Positions 8,818 to 15,755 of a DNA stretch of 64,000 nt are shown here, in pieces. The stretch comes from Lachnoclostridium sp. UBA5725 (GTDB lineage Bacteria > Bacillota > Clostridia > Lachnospirales > Lachnospiraceae). The stretch spans positions 44,760 to 108,759 of the forward strand of contig DIGJ01000014.1 of the NCBI GenBank assembly GCA_002419585.1. The letters are read 5' to 3'. Made by a program: the position numbers and the translations under genes. The notes beneath the pieces are model-generated. The model was not told the DNA's origin. It saw only the letters and a program-made list of their open reading frames with translations, and searched no databases. The number at the start of each line of letters is the position of its first letter. Within the stretch, counting starts at the first letter, position 1.

Positions 8818-10020
8818 ATGGCTCGACTGATATTTCATGTGGATGTTAACAATGCTTTTTTAAGTTGGGAATCCATGTATCGAACTGCGGTGCTAGGCGA
8901 AGCACTAGACCTTCGTACCGTTCCTTCTATAGTGGGTGGAGATCGTGAATCCAGACATGGTATTGTCCTTGCCAAATCTACTCCTGCAAAGGCATATGGT
9001 ATCCATACAGCAGAACCGATACAGTCTGCACTAAACAAATGTCCAAATCTTATTGTTGTTCCCCCTCGCTTTGAACTTTATCACACGTGTTCGGAAAACT
9101 TCGTAAAAATATTAAATGATTTTACTCCAGACATTGAAAAGGTGAGTATTGATGAAGCTTTTCTTGATATGACAGACACCTGTCATCTTTTTGGAAGCCC
9201 AATGGAGGCTGCCGAAAAATTAAAAACTAGGATACGCGATGAACTTTTATTTACAGTAAATATAGGGATATCTATCAATAAGTTATTGGCAAAAATGGCC
9301 TCCGACTTTGAAAAACCGGATCGAATCCATTCTTTATTTCCCAATGAAATCCAAAAGAAAATGTGGCCGCTTCCAGTATGTGATTTATATTTTGTTGGTC
9401 GATCTGCACAAAAAAAGATGGACCTTTTAGGCATCCGCACCATTGGTAATCTGGCAAGATATGATACCGATTTGCTTGTTTCTCATTTCGGCGAGAAATA
9501 CGGAAAGCTTATCCATGAATATGCAAACGGAATTGCAGACGATAACGTTACCATAGACAATAAAAAAAATAAAGGATATGGAAACAGCATTACCTTATCA
9601 GAAGATGTGACATCAACCGATGCGGCTTGTCAGGTACTTTTATCCCTCAGTGAAACAGTAGGCATGCGTCTTCGACAAGATCAGGTAAAATGCAACTCCA
9701 TTACCGTAGAAACGAAAGATTCCGACTTCAACACACAAACGCACCAGATGACCTTAAGCGAATCCACCGATATTACCAATGTAATTTACAAAAATTCCTG
9801 TTCCTTATTAAATGAATTTTGGCACGGATTCCCACCACTTCGACTTCTTGGAATTCGTACGACAAAAATATCGGATGAGAACTTTGACCAGCTTTCTCTT
9901 TTTTCTTCTGAAGATGAGGAACAAAAGAAAAAACAGGAAAGTTTAGATGTATGCTTAGATAAGATACGAAATCGATATGGTTCGGATTCCGTAACGCGAG
10001 CCAGTATCTTAAAGAAATAG
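8818..10020 (+). CDS. dinB: Y-family DNA polymerase (DinB/Pol IV type)
   Basis: This 400-residue translesion polymerase copies past damaged bases. Catalytic motifs include the N-terminal HVDVNNAFLSWE, with the first metal-binding Asp, and KVSIDEAFLDMT, with the Asp-Glu pair near residue 105. The thumb helix-hairpin-helix region is at KKMDLLGIRTIGNLARYD, and the little-finger domain includes GYGNSITLSEDV. The C-terminus carries QLSLFSS, which resembles the QLxLF beta-clamp motif. GAAAGGAA precedes the ATG. It stands alone, 72 nt after the lysozyme, and is closed by a strong terminator. No LexA-type box was identified upstream. Confidence 0.92.
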   Translation: MARLIFHVDVNNAFLSWESMYRTAVLGEALDLRTVPSIVGGDRESRHGIVLAKSTPAKAYGIHTAEPIQSALNKCPNLIVVPPRFELYHTCSENFVKILNDFTPDIEKVSIDEAFLDMTDTCHLFGSPMEAAEKLKTRIRDELLFTVNIGISINKLLAKMASDFEKPDRIHSLFPNEIQKKMWPLPVCDLYFVGRSAQKKMDLLGIRTIGNLARYDTDLLVSHFGEKYGKLIHEYANGIADDNVTIDNKKNKGYGNSITLSEDVTSTDAACQVLLSLSETVGMRLRQDQVKCNSITVETKDSDFNTQTHQMTLSESTDITNVIYKNSCSLLNEFWHGFPPLRLLGIRTTKISDENFDQLSLFSSEDEEQKKKQESLDVCLDKIRNRYGSDSVTRASILKK

Positions 10021-10021
10021 T

Positions 10022-10056
10022 CAAAAAAAGAGAGTATCATAAGATACTCTCTTTTT
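10022..10056. terminator. bidirectional terminator between dinB and tRNA-Gln
   Basis: The stem AGAGAGTATC / GATACTCTCT is flanked by A7 on the left and T5 on the right, immediately after the dinB stop. It can end dinB on the plus strand and the tRNA transcript on the minus strand. Confidence 0.85.
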
Positions 10057-10059
10057 AAC

Positions 10060-10130
10060 TGGGCTACAAGGATTCGAACCTTGAGATGACGGAGTCAGAG
10101 TCCGTTGCCTTACCGTTTGGCGATAGCCCA
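10060..10130 (-). tRNA. tRNA-Gln (anticodon CTG)
   Basis: The minus strand folds as a 71-nt cloverleaf. The acceptor stem is TGGGCTA/TAGCCCA. The anticodon arm is ACGGA-CTCTGAC-TCCGT, whose loop places CTG at positions 34-36. The T arm is CAAGG-TTCGAAT-CCTTG. CCA is not encoded. It is a single tRNA gene with no cluster around it. Confidence 0.95.
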
Positions 10131-10258
10131 TCAATCATTTGTGACTGTCAGCCACGAATGATATTTTAACACAATATTTTTTTAAATGCAAGTACCTTTT
10201 AAAATTTTTTTTATTAAACTCTCGTTTTAACTTTAATGAAATGCTTTCTACTATTAAA

Positions 10259-11455
10259 TTAAAATACCTTCATGTCTACTATAATATCCAGTATCTTATG
10301 TGCCACTTCATCTTTGCTTAGCAATGGTAAGCTTATCTCACTATCTTTTGTAATCAGTGTTACAATATTGGTTTCCGTACCAAATCCAGCTCCTTCTTGT
10401 TTTAAATTATTTGCAACAATCAGGTCAACTTTCTTTTTTTCTAGCTTTGCCTTGGAGTTTTCTACCATGTGTTCTGTTTCCATCGAAAATCCACAAAGAA
10501 TTTGTCCTCTTCGGCGATGTTCTCCAAGAAATTGTAAGATATCTGTGGTTTTTTCCAGAGTAATGTTCAAATGCTCCTCGGATTTTTTTACCTTTTCCTC
10601 CGCTATAACCGATGGTCGATAATCAGCAACTGCCGCTGCCTTAATAATAATATCTTGCTCCATAAAATTATCTTTTACCGCCACAAACATATCCTGCGCC
10701 GAGATAATCGGTATTACCTTTACAAAATCCGGCGTTTTCACACCTGTTGGGCCAGTGATCAGTGTTACCTCTGCGCCTCGAAGCATACAGGCTTTGGCAA
10801 TTGCATAGCCCATTTTTCCGCTTGAATGATTGGTAATAAAACGAACCGGATCAATTGCCTCTTGTGTCGGTCCAGCTGTCACCATAACTTTCTTTCCCCT
10901 TAAGTCTTTCTCATACGCAATGTTCTTTATGATGTAGGACATTAATACCTCTTCCGATGGCATTTTCCCTTCACCAAAGTCACCACATGCAAGATAGCCA
11001 GTATCGGGTTGTATTATCCTCATTCCATAACGCTTTAACATTTTAAGATTATCCTGAACAATTGGATTGTGAAACATATGGGTATTCATTGCAGGTGCAA
11101 CAAGTTTTGGGCATTCACAAGCCAGTACGGTTGTTGTAAGCATATCATCTGCAATTCCATGTGCCATCTTTGCAATGACGTTAGCAGAAGCGGGCGCAAC
11201 TAAAACAATATCCGTTTCTTTTGCCAAGGATACATGCTCTACCGAATACTGAAAGCCACGGTCAAAGGTATCAATCAGACATTTATTTCCTGTTAACGTT
11301 TCAAACGTAATTGGATTGATAAAATTGGTCGCATTCTGTGTCATTAAAACAGTTACCTTACAGTGCTGTTTCATGAGCATGCTTGCAAGATTTGCAATTT
11401 TGTATGCTGCTATACTACCTGTTACTGCTAATACAACATTTTTTCCCTTTAACAT
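10259..11455 (-). CDS. coaBC: bifunctional phosphopantothenoylcysteine decarboxylase / phosphopantothenate-cysteine ligase
   Basis: This enzyme carries out two steps of coenzyme A synthesis: joining cysteine to 4'-phosphopantothenate and decarboxylating the product. It has 398 residues, the normal fused length. The N-terminal flavin decarboxylase domain begins KNVVLAVTGSIAAYK and holds the PAMNTHMFHNP substrate loop and the ACGDFGEGKMP flap. The C-terminal ligase domain begins near residue 185 with KKVMVTAGPTQEAIDPVRFITN. GGAGAA precedes the ATG. It lies 44 nt downstream of coaX, so pantothenate uptake, phosphorylation and the next two steps are encoded together. Confidence 0.96.
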   Translation of the reverse strand: MLKGKNVVLAVTGSIAAYKIANLASMLMKQHCKVTVLMTQNATNFINPITFETLTGNKCLIDTFDRGFQYSVEHVSLAKETDIVLVAPASANVIAKMAHGIADDMLTTTVLACECPKLVAPAMNTHMFHNPIVQDNLKMLKRYGMRIIQPDTGYLACGDFGEGKMPSEEVLMSYIIKNIAYEKDLRGKKVMVTAGPTQEAIDPVRFITNHSSGKMGYAIAKACMLRGAEVTLITGPTGVKTPDFVKVIPIISAQDMFVAVKDNFMEQDIIIKAAAVADYRPSVIAEEKVKKSEEHLNITLEKTTDILQFLGEHRRRGQILCGFSMETEHMVENSKAKLEKKKVDLIVANNLKQEGAGFGTETNIVTLITKDSEISLPLLSKDEVAHKILDIIVDMKVF

Positions 11456-11499
11456 AAGATTCTCCTTTGCTCCTTCGTATTGTTTTCCATACGTTTCCC

Positions 11500-12267
11500 T
11501 TATTTCTTATTCTTATCATATATAATCTTAAGTCCCTTTAATAATAGTGCATCATCAATGATAATCTCATGTTTGCAATGTGGTACCACCACGCCTGCCA
11601 AACCTCCGGTTGCAAGAAGCTTCGTCTCATAACCTAGTTCTTCAAACATCCGATCAATCATTCCATCAATGCAGGCTGCATTTCCCATAACCATACCACT
11701 TTTCATACAGTCAATCGTATTCTTCCCGATTACTTTTTGAGGAGCCTCCATACTAATTTTAGGCAGCTGTGCTGTATTTGATACCAGTCCATTCATTGCC
11801 GTATTCATACCAGGTAAAATAGCTCCGCCTACATAATTTCCTTTTTTGTCTACCACAGAAATTGTGGTAGCGGTTCCCATATCAACGAAGATAAAAGGTG
11901 CGCCGTATTCTTTTAAACCGGCAACCGCGCTTACAATCATGTCACTGCCCACCTGTGCAGGATTGTCCATCAATATATTGAGTCCCGTTTTTATTCCTGG
12001 CCCAACAACGTAAACCTCCGTATCAAGGACCTTTTTACATGCTCTTTTTAATATATTCACAAGCGGCGGGACCACCGACGAAATGATGATACCTTCTAAA
12101 TCATCTACTTTAATGTTATAAAGTTCTAATACCGTCTTAATCCCAACGGCATATTCGAGCTCTGTTTTGGACAAATCCGTTGACATACGTTCAACGAAAT
12201 ACGTATTTTCATCATCAATACACCCAATCACTATATTGGTATTGCCCATATCGATTGCTAAAATCAT
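11500..12267 (-). CDS. coaX: type III pantothenate kinase
   Basis: This 255-residue ASKHA-fold kinase phosphorylates pantothenate with ATP, the committed step of CoA synthesis. Type III signatures are visible: the N-terminal phosphate loop AIDMGNTNIVIGC, GSDMIVSAVAGL, the FVDMGTATTISVVD motif with its catalytic Asp, and the C-terminal LLATGGLAG adenosine motif. AAGGAG precedes the ATG. It is the middle gene of panT-coaX-coaBC. A terminator-like hairpin lies between panT and this gene, so its expression may depend on readthrough. Confidence 0.95.
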   Translation of the reverse strand: MILAIDMGNTNIVIGCIDDENTYFVERMSTDLSKTELEYAVGIKTVLELYNIKVDDLEGIIISSVVPPLVNILKRACKKVLDTEVYVVGPGIKTGLNILMDNPAQVGSDMIVSAVAGLKEYGAPFIFVDMGTATTISVVDKKGNYVGGAILPGMNTAMNGLVSNTAQLPKISMEAPQKVIGKNTIDCMKSGMVMGNAACIDGMIDRMFEELGYETKLLATGGLAGVVVPHCKHEIIIDDALLLKGLKIIYDKNKK

Positions 12268-12291
12268 AATGTCTACTCCTTGTTTGTTATG

Positions 12292-12336
12292 TAAAAACTG
12301 CTTTATATAATGAATCTCTTCATTTATATAAAGCAG
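12292..12336 (-). terminator. hairpin and T tract between panT and coaX
   Basis: Perfect 13-bp arms CTGCTTTATATAA (12298-12310) and TTATATAAAGCAG (12324-12336) are followed on the minus strand by TTTTT. It sits in the 76-nt gap inside an otherwise co-directional operon and probably acts as a partial terminator. Confidence 0.7.
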
Positions 12337-12343
12337 TAATATC

Positions 12344-12988
12344 CTAGTTTAATATTCTAGATTGAAAAAATACTTTTCCAATCGCAGTTACTAGTATGCC
12401 TGCCACAATCGCTTCTGGAATACCATTTGTTCCGATGATTGCTAATATCGTACCATATAGTGCCTGATAAGATACTTCTTTTGCTGCTGCATAAGTATCA
12501 CCAAAGAATACATAGATTAAGTTCATTACCAATAACGTATTCGTCAGAGAACCCGCAACACCAGCGCATGCCAATGCAGTAACCATAGATGTCTTGTTGT
12601 TTTTCATTTGCTTGCGTATCAGCCGATATACAAAATACGGAATGATTCCAACTAGTATACGTGGTACAAAACAAATGATCGTACTTTTGATAACTCCCAT
12701 TGCTCCATCCATTTCTGCTGCCAGAATCGGAGAAAATACAAACGAAGTTACCGTTGGATTGAGCGTATTATTAATCAAACTGGTAAGTCCAAATGCGCCT
12801 CCTAAGAGGGCTCCTTTTTTCGGACCTAAAACCAACGCTCCAATAATGACCGGAATATGAATGGTCGTTGCACGGATTACACCCAATGGTATGTATCCCA
12901 ATCCCGGTACCATAGCCAATACAAAAATAATGGCTGTGAATAGTGCTACTTGCACTAATCCTAATGTCTTTTTTGACGTGTTATTCAA
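12344..12988 (-). CDS. panT: ECF transporter S component, probable pantothenate uptake protein
   Basis: This 214-residue polytopic membrane protein has about six hydrophobic segments. The first helix carries VALFTAIIFVLAMVP, followed by a loop with TTIHIPVIIGALVLGPKKGALLGGAFGLTSL, typical of energy-coupling-factor S components. It would bind a vitamin and dock with the shared EcfAAT module, which is not in this window. Specificity for pantothenate is inferred from its position directly upstream of coaX and coaBC and from its resemblance to PanT-type S components. AGGAGG precedes the ATG, and a good promoter lies at 13044-13072. Confidence 0.85.
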   Translation of the reverse strand: MNNTSKKTLGLVQVALFTAIIFVLAMVPGLGYIPLGVIRATTIHIPVIIGALVLGPKKGALLGGAFGLTSLINNTLNPTVTSFVFSPILAAEMDGAMGVIKSTIICFVPRILVGIIPYFVYRLIRKQMKNNKTSMVTALACAGVAGSLTNTLLVMNLIYVFFGDTYAAAKEVSYQALYGTILAIIGTNGIPEAIVAGILVTAIGKVFFQSRILN

Positions 12989-13043
12989 TTTTCTACCTCC
13001 TGTTATTATTCCTCATCGTGAGGATACAATACATGACTTCCAC

Positions 13044-13072
13044 AGTATACCATTCTTTTTTTCTGAGTTCAA
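13044..13072 (-). promoter_or_regulatory. sigma-A promoter of panT-coaX-coaBC
   Basis: On the minus strand, TTGAAC (13067-13072) is followed after 17 nt by TATACT (13044-13049), about 55 nt upstream of panT. The leader contains a small hairpin CCTCA-CGA-TGAGG (13011-13023). No recognisable riboswitch was seen. Confidence 0.6.
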
Positions 13073-13191
13073 GCCATATTCATTGTATTCATGAATGGAT
13101 TTTTAATTTTTGATTTGTGGACTGTATTGTAGTTGCAATCTGTTTTACATATGGTAAACTATAAGAAATACAAACATTCGGAGGAATTTAC

Positions 13192-13893
13192 TTGAAAAAC
13201 ACGCGCTTAGATGATACTGCAGCAATTTATAATCATAAAAAATCAAAAAATGAAAAAGAAAAATGGAGTTCTTTGTCTACCAAAGGGAAATTACAGTATT
13301 TTAAAGATTACTATTTTAAACCTACCATTTTAGTTCTTATTTTGTTCCTTGTAATCATAAGTTTCATATCTAGCATACTCACAAAAAAAGAAACCGTATT
13401 TACGCTAACTGTGGTAAATTCATCGATGACGGATAAGAATAATGGATCTTTAGCTAAGAGTCTTAGCAAAAATTTGAATATTAATACAAAAAAACAAGAA
13501 GTTGTTATTGACCAAAGCTTATACACAGATGATGCGGCCAGTGAAAAACTATCGGATGTATCCGAACAAAAACTATCAGTATTTTCTTACTCTGGTCAAT
13601 ATGATATTATTATTGCAGAACGTAGCACCTTTGAATATTATGCTGCTTTTGGTTCCTTTTCAAATTTGGAAGAACTGCTTCCAGAGGAACTTAACAATGA
13701 TTTATCTAATTCATACGTATCTGCAGCGGTAAATGATGTCACAGAAAATGTTGCAAATGGAATTTCGGTAAAAGATTTTAAAGCATTGGAACCATATACA
13801 AAAAATATGAGTGATCCCGTTCTTGCTATCTTTCACTCATCCAAACAGAACGAAAATTGCATTTTATTTCTTAAAAAATATCTGGAGAATTAA
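13192..13893 (+). CDS. hypothetical membrane-anchored protein
   Basis: I do not recognise this 233-residue protein. It starts at TTG, with GGAGGAA 5-6 nt upstream. Residues 1-42 are basic and cytoplasmic, with KKSKNEKEKW. One transmembrane helix covers about residues 44-66 (TILVLILFLVIISFISSIL). The rest, about 165 residues, should be outside the membrane. Motifs such as YDIIIAERSTFEYYAAFGSFSNLEELLP resemble the lobe of a solute-binding-like fold, but this is weak. It is divergent from panT. Its stop codon is immediately followed by palindromic element B. Confidence 0.6.
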   Translation: MKNTRLDDTAAIYNHKKSKNEKEKWSSLSTKGKLQYFKDYYFKPTILVLILFLVIISFISSILTKKETVFTLTVVNSSMTDKNNGSLAKSLSKNLNINTKKQEVVIDQSLYTDDAASEKLSDVSEQKLSVFSYSGQYDIIIAERSTFEYYAAFGSFSNLEELLPEELNNDLSNSYVSAAVNDVTENVANGISVKDFKALEPYTKNMSDPVLAIFHSSKQNENCILFLKKYLEN

Positions 13894-14137
13894 AAGGGGA
13901 TGTTGCAAAACAGAAAATTTTATTTCAATATGCATCCTGGCACACATATAGCCTGTGCTCTAACCGAATTTATACGATTATTTTAATAACATAATGAAAT
14001 CAAGTGCCAATCACTTGATTTTCATTGTTTATGGCTTATTAAAATTGATAATCGTATTGAGGTTAGAGCACAGGCTATATGTGCGCCAGGATGCATATTG
14101 AACACAAACTACAATTTTGCAACATCCCCTTTTAATT
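13888..14137. repeat. palindromic element, copy B
   Basis: Terminal 23-bp perfect inverted repeats (13888-13910 and 14115-14137) contain AAAAGGGGATGTTGCAAAA. Inner arms of 40 bp (13926-13965 and 14061-14100) match at 39 of 40 positions. The 95-nt centre folds again (TACGATTAT / ATAATCGTA and AATGAAATCAAGTG / CACTTGATTTTCATT). It fills the gap between two convergent genes and overlaps both stop codons, so the last codons of cheW lie inside its right arm. It probably also acts as a bidirectional terminator. Confidence 0.88.
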
Positions 14138-14594
14138 TATCTAAATACGTTTGAATATTTTCTTTTTCCTGCGCGGTGAGGATTCCTTCTGGGTTAATTA
14201 AGATTGCAAGATTTTTTCCTAAATGCACTACTTTCTCAATATAGCCGGTATCCCCACTCATGATAAGTGCAGGTGCAATACTTTCTGCATCATCTGAAAT
14301 TTCTGCAATTTCTTGAACACCGTCTACCTCAAATGCAAGGTATATTCCATTTTGCAGTCTTGTTATAATTAATTGGGTTGATTCTGTTTTACCAATCTCT
14401 GGCATACCAAATTTTCTTCTTAAACTGTATACCGGAATGACTTCGCCTCTTAAATTAATTAATCCTTTAATATGAGATAATGTATTTGGTACCGGCATTA
14501 GATTTTCAAACTTTTCGATTCCTTGTGTATAGGTTACATCCAACCCATAAACTTGTTCACCAATTTTAAAAAATACAATTCTTTTACTTGCCAT
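14109..14594 (-). CDS. cheW: chemotaxis coupling protein CheW
   Basis: This 161-residue scaffold links chemoreceptors to the CheA kinase at the inner membrane face. The CheW SH3-like fold shows as IVFFKIGEQVYGLDVTYTQGIE, PNTLSHIKGLINLRGEVIPVYSLRRKFG with the conserved NLRG core, and YLAFEVDGVQEIAEI. It lies 18 nt downstream of prfB on the same strand, outside the flagellar gene block. Its C-terminal KLKGDVAKL is encoded by the right terminal arm of palindromic element B, so the end of this gene appears to derive from, or to have been shaped by, the repeat. No cheA was seen in the window. Confidence 0.93.
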   Translation of the reverse strand: MASKRIVFFKIGEQVYGLDVTYTQGIEKFENLMPVPNTLSHIKGLINLRGEVIPVYSLRRKFGMPEIGKTESTQLIITRLQNGIYLAFEVDGVQEIAEISDDAESIAPALIMSGDTGYIEKVVHLGKNLAILINPEGILTAQEKENIQTYLDKLKGDVAKL

Positions 14595-14612
14595 AGAATC
14601 TTCCCCCTTCGT

Positions 14613-15717
14613 TTATTTACTAATCAATTTTAAATATCCATTAATAAACAGATCGATATCTCCATCAAGAACAGCCGCAGCATTTCCTGATTCCACATTC
14701 GTTCGATGGTCTTTTACCATGGTATATGGCTGCAATACATAAGATCGAATTTGGCTTCCCCAACCAATTTCCTTTATTTCGCCACGAATATCCGTTTCTT
14801 TTTCCTTATTTTCCTGTTGTTTCAAAAGATAAAGTTTTGCTTTTAACATCTTCATTGCCTTATCTTTGTTCATGTGCTGCGAGCGTTCATTCTGACACTG
14901 AACTACAATTCCAGTAGGAAAATGGGTAATACGAATCGCTGATGAAGTCTTGTTGATGTGCTGTCCACCTGCACCACTGGAGCGATACGTATCTATACGA
15001 ATATCATCATCCGCAACTTCGATATCGAGATCCTCCTCAATATCTGGCATGACATCGCAAGATACAAAAGAAGTTTGGCGTTTTCCTGCAGCATTAAATG
15101 GCGAGATACGTACCAAACGGTGCACGCCACGCTCTGATTTCAAATAACCATAAGCATTATGTCCAACGATTTCAAGCGTAACGGATTTCAGTCCCGCTTC
15201 TTCACCATCTAGAAAATCAAGCATGGTAACTTGAAATCCCTTTTTATCGGCCCATCTTTGATACATACGACAGAGCATACTTGCCCAATCACAACTTTCC
15301 GTACCACCGGCGCCTGCATGCAGTGTCAGTATCGCATTTTCTCCATCGTATTCCTCGGATAATAACGTTGATATACGCAGCTCTTCAAAGTCTTTAATAA
15401 ACGTAGCTAATGCTGCTGCAATCTCAGGAATTAACGATTCATCGGATTCTTCGTAGCCCATTTCAAGAAGCGTTTCCACATCTTCATAATCTTGCTTTAG
15501 ATGATTAAATACCTGAATGGTATCTTTAAGTCCCTTCAATTCTTTCATGCATTGCTGCGATTCTTCTGGATTATCCCAAAACGAAGGTGCCTCCATTATT
15601 TTTTCAAGTTCCTCTATTCTTAGCAGTTTATTTGCTAAGTCAAAGTGAATCCCCGATTTCTTCTAATGGTTTTTCGTAATTGCCAAGTGTATACTTGTAC
15701 TGATCTAATTCGACCAC
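14613..15717 (-). CDS. prfB: peptide chain release factor 2 (programmed +1 frameshift)
   Basis: RF2 ends translation at UGA and UAA. The gene is in two frames. A short first frame starts at GTG 15717 (AGAGGTGAT upstream) and reads VVELDQYKYTLGNYEKPLEEIGDSL, then hits an in-frame TGA at 15640-15642. Skipping one base at CTT-TGA-C continues DLANKLLRIEELEKI into the long frame, which ends at 14613. GGGG just upstream of the slip site is the usual internal Shine-Dalgarno stimulator. The long frame carries the GGQ peptide-release motif (SGAGGQHINKT). The stop-recognition tripeptide expected for RF2 is SPF (RISPFNAAGKR), which is present. It follows secA, as in many Firmicutes. Confidence 0.96.
15638..15656 (-). 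promoter_or_regulatory. prfB programmed frameshift site
   Basis: On the minus strand, GGGGATTCACTTTGAC combines an SD-like GGGG, a CTT slippery codon and the in-frame TGA followed by C. This is the known RF2 autoregulatory layout: low RF2 slows reading of UGA and favours the +1 shift. Confidence 0.9.
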
Positions 15718-15755
15718 TAAATCACCTCTTTTTCATGGCTTACGCCACTCTTATT

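Noticed and set aside
12989..13080. Riboswitch in the panT leader
   Set aside because: Only a 5-bp hairpin is visible; no recognisable vitamin riboswitch elements.
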